From: Pseudomonadota bacterium
GTDB lineage: Bacteria; Pseudomonadota; Gammaproteobacteria; Steroidobacterales; Steroidobacteraceae
Length of the DNA stretch: 64,000 bases
Direction of reading: 5' to 3'
Assembly (NCBI GenBank): GCA_018241505.1
Contig: JAFEDS010000016.1
Location: forward strand, 372,001-436,000
Shown: piece after piece, positions 25,485 to 33,448 of the stretch
How positions within the stretch are numbered: the stretch's first letter is position 1
Layout: the number at the start of each line of letters is the position of its first letter
Translations under genes and position numbers: made by a program
Notes under the pieces: model-generated
What the model saw: the letters and a program-made list of their open reading frames with translations, nothing else
The model's database searches: none
Told to the model about the DNA's origin: nothing

Positions 25485-26795
25485 ATGCAAAGGAATTCAG
25501 GACGGCGGGCCGTCGTGTTCGTTCTCCTTTTTGTTCTTGGTGCCATAGGCCATCCTGCTGTTGCGTTGCAGGACTCCGGGAACGCTCCGCCTCAAAGCGA
25601 TGCGAATGCTCAGGCCCCGGCTACCATACGCATCACTGCACTGCTCCAAGCTCCATCCGGACAGCCAGCGAGTGATCACCTGGCTTTGAACGACAAGCTG
25701 GCCGTGGTGGTCGATCCCGTTCCCACACTTCCTGCCGAACAGTACGTTTTGTTCCTGAACGATACCGAGGTGAAGGGGTTGGCGCCTGCGGACTACGCGA
25801 CACTGCAGAACGGCCAACGCGCCCTCGTATTCAGGTTGGTGAGGAATACGGACAACGGTGTGTTCTGGCGCCAGATGTTGGGGTCGCCCACGCGGTCGCA
25901 CGTTCGGTTTACGGTTGGACTGGGGGAACGCACGGAGCCGTGCAGCACCTCGCAGCCGTGCAAGAGCCCGAATGTCACGATCCGAGGGCTCGACGCGAAT
26001 GGCAAACCCATGGGGTTTGATTTCGTGTTGATATCCTGGGAATGGTTGGCGCTGGCCGTGGCTGTCGTGGCGGGCGCAGTGGCAATGATCTGGGGGCACG
26101 CGCGTAACAATACGACACTGCGGGATAACCTGCTGCCGCAACTGCCACCGCGGCAGCAGACATACAGCCTGGCCCGCTGGCAGATGGCGTTCTGGTTTGT
26201 GTTGGTGTTCGGATCGTTTGTCTTCTTGTACGTGCTGTTGTGGGATTACAATACGGTGAGCACGCAGGCGCTGGCGCTCATGGGCATTTCGAGTGCTACG
26301 GCGCTCGCCGCAATCGCCGTTGATGCAGCCAAGGATTCACCCGCGGATGCGGTGAATCGGGCCCTGCAAGCACTCGGGTTATACACCCATGCGGACGTTC
26401 TGCGGATCGAGCAGGAGCTCAACGACAGGAAGGCACAGATGCCAATCGCTCAGCGGGAGGCCGACGCGCACGATCCTGCCGGAATCGCACGAAGGCGGCT
26501 TGCGCAGCTACAGGCGGAAATTCAGGATCGCCTGAATATTCAGAAAGCCTACCTCGACAAGACCAGGCCGTTCGTCAGCCAGGGATTGCTCAAGGATCTC
26601 ACCACCGATATCAATGGCCCCACCCTGCATCGGATCCAGGTCTTGTGTTGGACGGTGGCCCTGGGATGCGTGTTCATCATCGGCGTTTATCGCGACCTGG
26701 CGATGCCACCGGATTTCAGTGCAACGCTCCTCGCGTTGATGGGCATCAGCGGCGCCGGCTATGTCGGCTTCAAATGGCCCGAGAAGAATAACTGA
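25485..26795 (+). CDS. Membrane protein of unknown function
   Basis: I do not recognise the family. The 436-residue product has a signal/anchor segment (residues about 9-28) and a roughly 150-residue presumably extracytoplasmic domain with a Cys pair (EPCSTSQPCKSP). Then come hydrophobic segments at about 180-203, 228-250 and 256-275, a charged helical, coiled-coil-like stretch (about 290-365, rich in Glu/Arg/Gln) and two final helices (about 385-405 and 412-428). The phrases LALMGISSATALAA and LALMGISGAGYVGF recur before the coil and at the C-terminus, suggesting a duplicated membrane hairpin. It ends 1 nt before the phosphoesterase gene, so the two probably work together. Confidence 0.75.
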   Translation: MQRNSGRRAVVFVLLFVLGAIGHPAVALQDSGNAPPQSDANAQAPATIRITALLQAPSGQPASDHLALNDKLAVVVDPVPTLPAEQYVLFLNDTEVKGLAPADYATLQNGQRALVFRLVRNTDNGVFWRQMLGSPTRSHVRFTVGLGERTEPCSTSQPCKSPNVTIRGLDANGKPMGFDFVLISWEWLALAVAVVAGAVAMIWGHARNNTTLRDNLLPQLPPRQQTYSLARWQMAFWFVLVFGSFVFLYVLLWDYNTVSTQALALMGISSATALAAIAVDAAKDSPADAVNRALQALGLYTHADVLRIEQELNDRKAQMPIAQREADAHDPAGIARRRLAQLQAEIQDRLNIQKAYLDKTRPFVSQGLLKDLTTDINGPTLHRIQVLCWTVALGCVFIIGVYRDLAMPPDFSATLLALMGISGAGYVGFKWPEKNN

Positions 26796-26796
26796 G

Positions 26797-28200
26797 ATGG
26801 GCGCCGTCATCGACCACGTTGTGGTGTTGATGCTGGAGAACCGTTCGTTCGATTGCATGCTCGGGCGGCTGTATCCGGCGGGGCCGCGGTTTGATGGCCT
26901 GACGCTCAATGAAAGCAATACGTTCGACATGACCTATGCCGTGTGGAACGATCCGACTCTGACCGATGCCATTGCCTGCGTTCCGGATCCCGATCCCGGC
27001 GAGGCATTCGTTGACATGAACATGCAGTTGTTCGGAGTAGCCGAGCGGCCGCACCAGGGCGCGGCCAACATGAGCGGCTTCGCCCGTAACTATGGGTCGC
27101 TGCCGGCGAGTGCGGGATGGCGGGATCCGGGCGCCGTGATGCACTACTTCACACCCGAGCAGGTACCCGTCCTGAGTACGCTTGCGAAGGCGTTCGGGGT
27201 CTGTGACCGGTGGCACGCTTCGGCGCCGTGCCAAACGTGGCCGAACCGGTTTTTTGCCCACACGGGAACTTCCCTGGGCTACGTTGATAACAACACCTTC
27301 CACATTCCCTTCGCGGCACCCAGCCTGTTTCGGCGCATGCAGGACCGGGGCAAGAGCTGGCGGGTGTACTTCCATGACATGCCGCAATCGATTCTTTTAC
27401 GGGATGTCTGGTTGTACTCGCTGTCGCACTACCGGCTGTTCAGCCAGTTTCTCGCGGATGCGCACGCCGGAGCGTTGCCACAGTACAGCTTCATAGAGCC
27501 GCGATATTTCACGGACCTTGCGTTCAACGCCATTCCCAACGATCAGCATCCGCCTCACAATGTTCTATACGGAGAGCAGCTCATCGCGCAGGTCTACAAT
27601 GCGCTGCGCGGCTCACCGTGTTGGAGCCGCACCCTGTTCGTCATAACTTACGATGAGCACGGAGGATGCTACGATCATGTGGCACCTCCGGCTGCAGTGG
27701 AACCGGACGGCGTCGTGTCAAACAAGCATGGCTTCACATTCGCGTCCTATGGCGTGCGGGTTCCGGCTGTCGTGGTCTCGCCGTATGTGCCGCCCGGTAC
27801 CATCATCCGGCCACCTGCGGCAACTCCATTCGATCACACTTCAATCATCAGCACGGTCATGCAGATATTTGGGCTCGGGCCACCCTTGACCCGACGTGAT
27901 GCCGTTGCACCAAGCCTGGTGCCGACGCTGAGCCTTCCGGGTCCGACCAACAGCGGGCCTCTGTCAGTTACCGCGAAGCTGGATGTCCCGGTTGTTTCGC
28001 ATGTCGTGGCTCGCGCGGATGCCGCTCCGAATGGAATGCAGGCCGCGCTGAGTGCGGCCGCTTCCATGCTGCCCAGTGTGCCGCCAGCAGCGAGTGGCGC
28101 GGTACCCGATCCGGCGGCGCTGGGCTCCAATCCCTACCAGACCGTGGCTACAGCGCAAAATAACGCAACGGTGCAAACCAATAGATTTTTGGGCTCATAG
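26797..28200 (+). CDS. Phosphoesterase-family protein (phospholipase C/AcpA type), leaderless
   Basis: A 467-residue protein starting MGAVIDHVVVLMLENRSFD. The metal/nucleophile region ENRSFD (residues 15-20) and the second metal pair TYDEHGGCYDHVAPP (about 293-307) define the PF04185 family of phospholipases C and AcpA-like acid phosphatases. The His that usually follows ENRSFD is Cys here. The active-site motif begins 14 residues from the start. There is no Tat or Sec leader, although relatives are normally exported. The C-terminal 70 residues are low-complexity Ala/Pro/Ser. The ATG lies 1 nt after the stop of the membrane protein gene. Substrate is unknown. Confidence 0.85.
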   Translation: MGAVIDHVVVLMLENRSFDCMLGRLYPAGPRFDGLTLNESNTFDMTYAVWNDPTLTDAIACVPDPDPGEAFVDMNMQLFGVAERPHQGAANMSGFARNYGSLPASAGWRDPGAVMHYFTPEQVPVLSTLAKAFGVCDRWHASAPCQTWPNRFFAHTGTSLGYVDNNTFHIPFAAPSLFRRMQDRGKSWRVYFHDMPQSILLRDVWLYSLSHYRLFSQFLADAHAGALPQYSFIEPRYFTDLAFNAIPNDQHPPHNVLYGEQLIAQVYNALRGSPCWSRTLFVITYDEHGGCYDHVAPPAAVEPDGVVSNKHGFTFASYGVRVPAVVVSPYVPPGTIIRPPAATPFDHTSIISTVMQIFGLGPPLTRRDAVAPSLVPTLSLPGPTNSGPLSVTAKLDVPVVSHVVARADAAPNGMQAALSAAASMLPSVPPAASGAVPDPAALGSNPYQTVATAQNNATVQTNRFLGS

Positions 28201-29832
28201 AGTTAGATAGCGTGCCAGCACATTCGCGGTAACACGCTCGACGAGCGCATCGCCCCTGGAGAGCGCGGCAACCCATTCGCAGCTCCCGGCGTGAAACACT
28301 TCCCCACGCCCGCGCGAAAAATTCACAATCATGCCGGCGCCCCGCTTGACCCGCTCGACCGCAGCATCGCCGTCATCACCAAGCAGGATTTCAGCCGCGA
28401 ACTTCGCGTCCTCATCGCCGAGGAATCGATCGTCAACCGGGAGGTTGAGCGGTTCTTCTTTGAGTGACGACACTCCCAGCGCGAGAATTTGCAGGCCCTG
28501 CGGTGCACCACTCGTCTCAGTGGGCTCCGGCAGGCCAGCGCGGATAACGTAGTCCAACCCGTCAACTTCATAACCGAAGGCATGGCCGTCGGCGCCGAGC
28601 AAGTCCCCGTAGTAGATCCCGGTGTTGGCGAATGCCCAGTGCTCAGGTCGATAGACAGGGAAGCCTCGAACACCGCGCGGGGCGCAGCCGCCCCACCCCG
28701 CATACAAACCGCTCGTTGCATTGAGACCGAAGGTGTTCGCACCCGGCCGGCCTATCTCCTTCGCCTCCCATGAGCCGGAGGTGCGCGACGGATCCGCGGA
28801 CTTGAATACGGGATCCTCCCTGTGAGCACGGTACTTGTAGCAAACCTGCTGCTTGCCACCTTGCTCAAAGCGCGTTTGCCACATGAAATTGCCCGCAAAC
28901 CGCGCCACTCGCCCACCGCGCTCGACATAGTGATCGATCGCGTCGCGCATCTCCCAGGTCCAGTATTCATCGTGTCCTACGCACACCACGCAGTTGTAGT
29001 CGTCGAGAATCCCGGGGTTGAAATGCAACTCGTGCTGGCTCGCGAGATCAACAGCGAATCCGGCTCGCTCCGCCCAGTGAAGAAAATGCCGGTCATAGCT
29101 GGCCCAGCCGGCCGAGGCATACTTTTCCGAATAGCCCCGGGCGTAAGCCCACTCGAGGTGTGGATAGCGTGGCGCGGTCGCGGGTGGTGTTGAGATCTCG
29201 AGCGGCACACGTGGCGCATCCTCCGGCAGTGTCACAAATCCGCGGCACCAGGGCCGTTCGATGCTGACTGTTGTCGCGTATTGGTTGCGCTTCGGTCCGG
29301 TGATACCCCGGTAGTGGTTCGAACCACCCCAAGTGTTGTAAGCGGTCCAGGTTCCCGTTGCCGCAATCTGCAGAATGCGTTGTGGACTGCGGCCGGCGGC
29401 GGGCCGAACAATGAACAGATGAGAGGACTGGATCGGCGCGCCGTCGCGACCGTCGGCAGTCAAAGTCACTCGATAAGCGCCCGACGGCCACTCGTCGCCG
29501 ACGCGAAATTCGAGACTCGGCTGCCAGCCGCAACCGACTACCGAGCACTGCTCCGGCGTGTCCTGCCACCGCAGTCCTTCAACTCTGCGGCTCAGTACTG
29601 GCGCCACGGTCGCGCCGTCGCGAACGATGGAAAGCTCGCATTTCGGGGCGGTCGAGCTGACGTACAGCCGCACCGTCGCTGCGGGCGGATAAGCGAGTGC
29701 ATCGGTGTACGCCCAGATCTCCCCGCGCTCACCATCCATTCCAGGATATTCGTAGCGGTGCCGGAACACCGCCTCATGACGTTGCTGCGGGGTGAGCCCG
29801 AAATCAGGAAAGTCGGTCTTCGCTGTTTGCAT
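28195..29832 (-). CDS. N,N-dimethylformamidase large-subunit-like protein
   Basis: A 545-residue protein (from ATG 29832; an internal ATG at 29739 is possible). It resembles the large-subunit domain of N,N-dimethylformamidase: an N-terminal beta domain (GEIWAYTDALAYPPAATVRLYVSST), TAYNTWGGSNHYRG, YDRHFLHWAERAGFAVDLASQHELH, and VCVGHDEYWTWEMRDAIDHYVERGGRVARFAGN, the glutamine-amidotransferase-like core. True DMFase also needs a small subunit, which is not seen nearby. The 3' end overlaps the phosphoesterase stop by 6 nt. It is divergent from the NCS1 permease with only 21 bp between start codons, so it may serve the same nitrogenous substrate. Confidence 0.82.
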   Translation of the reverse strand: MQTAKTDFPDFGLTPQQRHEAVFRHRYEYPGMDGERGEIWAYTDALAYPPAATVRLYVSSTAPKCELSIVRDGATVAPVLSRRVEGLRWQDTPEQCSVVGCGWQPSLEFRVGDEWPSGAYRVTLTADGRDGAPIQSSHLFIVRPAAGRSPQRILQIAATGTWTAYNTWGGSNHYRGITGPKRNQYATTVSIERPWCRGFVTLPEDAPRVPLEISTPPATAPRYPHLEWAYARGYSEKYASAGWASYDRHFLHWAERAGFAVDLASQHELHFNPGILDDYNCVVCVGHDEYWTWEMRDAIDHYVERGGRVARFAGNFMWQTRFEQGGKQQVCYKYRAHREDPVFKSADPSRTSGSWEAKEIGRPGANTFGLNATSGLYAGWGGCAPRGVRGFPVYRPEHWAFANTGIYYGDLLGADGHAFGYEVDGLDYVIRAGLPEPTETSGAPQGLQILALGVSSLKEEPLNLPVDDRFLGDEDAKFAAEILLGDDGDAAVERVKRGAGMIVNFSRGRGEVFHAGSCEWVAALSRGDALVERVTANVLARYLTL

Positions 29833-29853
29833 CGCGGCGGCTATTATCGGCTG

Positions 29854-31197
29854 ATGCCGGGGGGCATCGAACAGCATACTATCTACCAGATTCCGCTGGA
29901 CCAGCGGCATGGCCGCCCGCGCCAACTGTTCACGCTATGGTGTGGCGCCAACCTGAACGTGTTGACCGTGGTCACCGGGGCGCTCGCCACCACCCTGTTC
30001 GGCCTATCATTCTTTTGGGGTGTCATCGCCATCCTGATCGGCAATCTGGTCGGCACCCTGTTCATGGCTTTGCACGCGGCCCAGGGCCCAAAGCTCGGCG
30101 TTCCGCAGATGGTCCAGAGCCGGGGTCAGTTCGGAGCCAAGGGCGCCGCGTTCGTGGTCGCACTTGTTATTTTTATGTACGTTGGGTACGCGGGCACCGC
30201 TCTCGTGACCGGCGGCCAGTCGCTGCATGCCATTCTCCCTGGGCTCGACGCCCGCTCCTGCATCATCGCCATCGGCATCATCAGTCTGACTACAGCGATC
30301 TATGGACATGATCTGATCCATTTTTGTACCCGAATGATGACCTACGTGTCAGGAAGCGCCGTGCTCCTGGGCTACGTCTGGGTCCTGTTCGTGCACCCCC
30401 TGCCAGCCACATTCCTGACGCAGGGCGCTTTCTCGGCTCCCGGCTTCTTCAGCATGGTCTCGATGTGCGCCCTTTGGCAGCTTGGTTACGCGCCCTACGT
30501 ATCCGACTACTCGCGCTACCTGCCGCCGGACTCCGGGCCCCGCCAGGCATTCTGGTCCTGCTACTGGGGCACGATGCTCGGCGCGGTTGGACCGATGATC
30601 TTGGGCGCGCTCATCGGCCCAGCGGTTGTGGACGGTGACGTGGTAGCCGCACTCTCGCGGCTCACCGGAAAAGCGAGCACCGCAATCGTGCTGCTGTTCG
30701 CCCCCGGCGTCGCGATCGCCGGCGCGATTTGTTTCTATGGCGGCTCGCTCGCAATCATTACATTCGCACAGACATTCGCGACGCACTGGCGAGCCAGCGC
30801 ACGTGCCCGAACCAGCATCACCGTCTGCATTTTTGGCGCCGCGCTGCTGCTCGCACTGGCGGGCGCATCGAACTTCCTGACGCTGTACAGCGAATTCAAC
30901 CAACTGCTTCTGTATGTGTTGATGCCCTGGACCGCGGTCAACCTCATCGACTACTACCTCATCCGTTTCGGCCACTACGATGTTCCTGCGTTCTTTGCCG
31001 CCGACGGCGGGGTTTACGGCAAATACAACGTCGCGGCGCTCGTCTGCTACGGAGTCGGAATCGTGGTCCAGATCCCCTTCGTCAGCAGTGATCTCTTCAC
31101 CGGCCCCATTGCCCGCGCGATTGGCAACATCGACCTGTCATGGATTGTCGGATTCCTCGTGGTGAGCCCCCTCTATTACTTCGCGGTCAAAAAATGA
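29854..31197 (+). CDS. NCS1-family permease (cytosine/purine/allantoin type)
   Basis: A 447-residue, 12-helix inner-membrane symporter. The N-terminal IEQHTIYQIPLDQRHGRPRQLFTLWCGANLNVLTVVTGALA is characteristic of NCS1 carriers. PKLGVPQMVQSRGQFG, YGHDLIHFCTRMMTYVSG and LWQLGYAPYVSDYSRYLP (substrate/Na+ site region) follow. Members import nucleobases, hydantoins, allantoin, thiamin or related N-heterocycles. The RpiR gene follows 52 nt downstream, then the amine catabolic operon, so this is probably one of its two entry carriers. Confidence 0.9.
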   Translation: MPGGIEQHTIYQIPLDQRHGRPRQLFTLWCGANLNVLTVVTGALATTLFGLSFFWGVIAILIGNLVGTLFMALHAAQGPKLGVPQMVQSRGQFGAKGAAFVVALVIFMYVGYAGTALVTGGQSLHAILPGLDARSCIIAIGIISLTTAIYGHDLIHFCTRMMTYVSGSAVLLGYVWVLFVHPLPATFLTQGAFSAPGFFSMVSMCALWQLGYAPYVSDYSRYLPPDSGPRQAFWSCYWGTMLGAVGPMILGALIGPAVVDGDVVAALSRLTGKASTAIVLLFAPGVAIAGAICFYGGSLAIITFAQTFATHWRASARARTSITVCIFGAALLLALAGASNFLTLYSEFNQLLLYVLMPWTAVNLIDYYLIRFGHYDVPAFFAADGGVYGKYNVAALVCYGVGIVVQIPFVSSDLFTGPIARAIGNIDLSWIVGFLVVSPLYYFAVKK

Positions 31198-31217
31198 AAC
31201 AAATGTTTTTTTTTGAC

Positions 31218-31245
31218 GGCAAAATGATCCATATGGCATATTGCC
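31218..31245. promoter_or_regulatory. Candidate RpiR operator upstream of the amine operon
   Basis: GGCAAAATG (31218-31226) and CATATTGCC (31237-31245) form inverted arms matching at 8 of 9 positions, separated by 10 bp that contain the palindrome CCATATGG. It lies immediately before the start of the RpiR-like regulator, in the gap after the permease gene. Confidence 0.5.
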
Positions 31246-31249
31246 TGGC

Positions 31250-32110
31250 GTGAGGCCCCCCGCGCTCTCGGAACGCATCATTGAGAAGCTGCCGGACATG
31301 ACCCGGCAGTTGGCGTCGAGCGCGCGTTTCCTGGTCGATCACCCGGACAGTGTGGTGATTTCGTCAATGCGCGAGATTGCCGGGCGAGTCGGGGTGGCGC
31401 CGGCCACTTTGTTGCGCCTGGCGCGGCTGTTGGGATTCCAGGACTGGTCCGATTTTCGCGAAGTGTATGTCGAACACTTCCGCTCCTCCCCGCCACACTA
31501 CGGAGACAAGGCCGACGCACTGAGCAAGCGTCGCGGAGCTCCAGAGCTCGTCCAGGAGGTGGCACATGCGCAGCTTGCAGCCTTGCAGCACTCCGCGACC
31601 ACGAATTCAGCCGAGGATGTCGATTCCGCCGCGCGGATACTGAGCCGCGCCGAGCGTATTTTCGTTGCTGCGTTCATGAGCTGCAGGGCGCCCGGACTGG
31701 CGTTCACCTACATCTGCCGCCTGTTTCGTTCCAATGTGACGTTGCTGGGATCTGACGGCACTTCGCTGGTGGCGGATCTTGCGGACCTGCAACCCAACGA
31801 TGCGGTCCTCGCAATCAACTTCGTTCCGTATTCGCGCGACATCCATCTCGTCGCTGACGCCATTTCCCGCTCGCGAGCTGCGTTGGTATCGATCGCGGAC
31901 AGCCGCGCCACGCCGCTGTCCGGACACGCGCAGTCGATCCTGTTGTTTGCGCCGCAGAGCCCGTCATTCTTCCCTTCAATCACGGGGGCCGTGGCGCTCG
32001 CGGAAACCCTCGCGGCGGCGATGTTGGCCCACGCAGGCAAGACCGCCGCAACCCGCGTCCGCTCGATTGAGAAGGCACTCTATTCCTCCGGCTCCTACAG
32101 CGACGGTTGA
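31250..32110 (+). CDS. RpiR-family transcriptional regulator
   Basis: A 286-residue protein from GTG 31250; TTG 31241 is an alternative and neither has a clear ribosome site. The N-terminal HTH_6 domain has LSERIIEKLPDMTRQLASSARFLVDHP and REIAGRVGVAPATLLRLARLLGFQDWSDFREVY (about residues 45-77). The C-terminal half is a SIS-type sugar-isomerase fold (FVAAFMSCRAPGLAFTYICRLF; DAVLAINFVPYSRDIHLVADAI), here probably an effector sensor. Its stop is 3 nt before the aminotransferase ATG. It therefore heads the operon running to 42.6 kb and is its likely regulator. Confidence 0.88.
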   Translation: MRPPALSERIIEKLPDMTRQLASSARFLVDHPDSVVISSMREIAGRVGVAPATLLRLARLLGFQDWSDFREVYVEHFRSSPPHYGDKADALSKRRGAPELVQEVAHAQLAALQHSATTNSAEDVDSAARILSRAERIFVAAFMSCRAPGLAFTYICRLFRSNVTLLGSDGTSLVADLADLQPNDAVLAINFVPYSRDIHLVADAISRSRAALVSIADSRATPLSGHAQSILLFAPQSPSFFPSITGAVALAETLAAAMLAHAGKTAATRVRSIEKALYSSGSYSDG

Positions 32111-32113
32111 TCC

Positions 32114-33448
32114 ATGTCAGGCCATATGTTCCATCGCTCGACGCGCTTCGAACTGCCGACCGTGGTGGGTGGATCGGGCATTGAGCTGATCACTGCCGAC
32201 GGGCGGCGATTCCTCGATGCCTGTGGCGGCGCGGCCGTATCGTGCCTGGGCCATGGCCACCCCGCGGTGGTAGACGCGATTGCGCGCCAGGCCCACGCAA
32301 TGGCCTACGCTCATACAGGTTTTTTTACCAACGAGCCGGCGGAAGAGTTGGCCGAAGTTCTGGCCGTCGCCGCCCCAGGCGACCTGAAGCGCGTGTATTT
32401 CGTCGACAACGGCTCCGCCGCTGTTGAAACCTCGTTGAAGATGGCACGCCAATATCACATCGAGCGCGGGCAGCCGGGTCGTACCCGAATGATTGCCAGA
32501 CGCCAGAGTTACCATGGCAACACGCTTGGCGCACTTGCTGTGAGCGGCAATGCGGGACGGCGGGCACCGTACGAGCCTTTTCTGTTCCGCCTCTCCCACA
32601 TAGACCCCTGCTTCGAGTACCGTTACGCGAGACAGGGACAGTCGGCCGAAGACTACGGACGGGAGGCGGCTGAGGCGCTAGAGTCAGAGATCCTCAAACT
32701 CGGACCGGACAGTGTCGCCGCCTTCATTGCGGAAACCGTCGTAGGCGCGACCGCGGGGGCAGTTCCGCCCGCACCCGGTTACCTGCGCCGTATCCGCCAG
32801 ATCTGCGACCGCTATGGCGTGTTGCTGATACTGGATGAAGTGATGTGTGGTGCGGGGCGTACCGGTTCCTTTCTCTCCTGTGAGCAGGACGGCGTGACTC
32901 CGGACCTGGTTACGCTGGCGAAAGGCCTTGCCGCCGGCTATCAACCCATCGGCGCTGTGCTGTGCTCGCAGAAGGTCTATGACGTGTTTGCCTCCGGCTC
33001 TGGAGCATTCATCAACGGGCATACCTACAGCGCACATGCCATCGCTTGCGCCGCGGCGGTGGCGGTTCAACGGGTCATACGGGAGGAAGCTTTGCTGCCT
33101 CGCGTCGCCGAGGCCGGGCGTCTGCTGCGTGCGCGACTCGCAGAGCAATTTGCGCGGCATCCCTTTGTTGGCGATGTGCGAGGTCGAGGCCTTCTGCTGG
33201 CCCTGGAGCTCGTGAGGGACCGGGATACTCGCGAGCCCTTCGCCCCCGACCAAAAGGTTCACACTCGGATCAAGGCGCGTGCCTTCGAGCGCGGATTGCT
33301 CGTCTATCCGGGCGGTGGAACGATCGACGGTCATCGTGGAGATCACATTCTGCTCGCGCCGCCCTACAACGTTACGAATGCCGAGCTGGATGTCATCGTG
33401 GACCTCGTTGGGCAGGCGGTCGACGCTGCGATTGCGGAGGTACAGTGA
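32114..33448 (+). CDS. Class III aminotransferase (omega-amino-acid/beta-alanine:pyruvate type)
   Basis: A 444-residue PLP enzyme. GGAAVSCLGHGHPAVVDAI, FVDNGSAAVETSLKMARQY, RRQSYHGNTLGALAVSG, LLILDEVMCGAGRTGSF (PLP-binding Asp) and the Schiff-base Lys in VTLAKGLAAGYQPIGAVL are all present. The pattern matches omega-transaminases that act on terminal or beta amino groups. The next gene starts with a GTGA overlap, showing tight coupling to the TMADH-like dehydrogenase. It could transaminate the amine or amino acid released by the dehydrogenase or the beta-aminopeptidase. Confidence 0.9.
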   Translation: MSGHMFHRSTRFELPTVVGGSGIELITADGRRFLDACGGAAVSCLGHGHPAVVDAIARQAHAMAYAHTGFFTNEPAEELAEVLAVAAPGDLKRVYFVDNGSAAVETSLKMARQYHIERGQPGRTRMIARRQSYHGNTLGALAVSGNAGRRAPYEPFLFRLSHIDPCFEYRYARQGQSAEDYGREAAEALESEILKLGPDSVAAFIAETVVGATAGAVPPAPGYLRRIRQICDRYGVLLILDEVMCGAGRTGSFLSCEQDGVTPDLVTLAKGLAAGYQPIGAVLCSQKVYDVFASGSGAFINGHTYSAHAIACAAAVAVQRVIREEALLPRVAEAGRLLRARLAEQFARHPFVGDVRGRGLLLALELVRDRDTREPFAPDQKVHTRIKARAFERGLLVYPGGGTIDGHRGDHILLAPPYNVTNAELDVIVDLVGQAVDAAIAEVQ

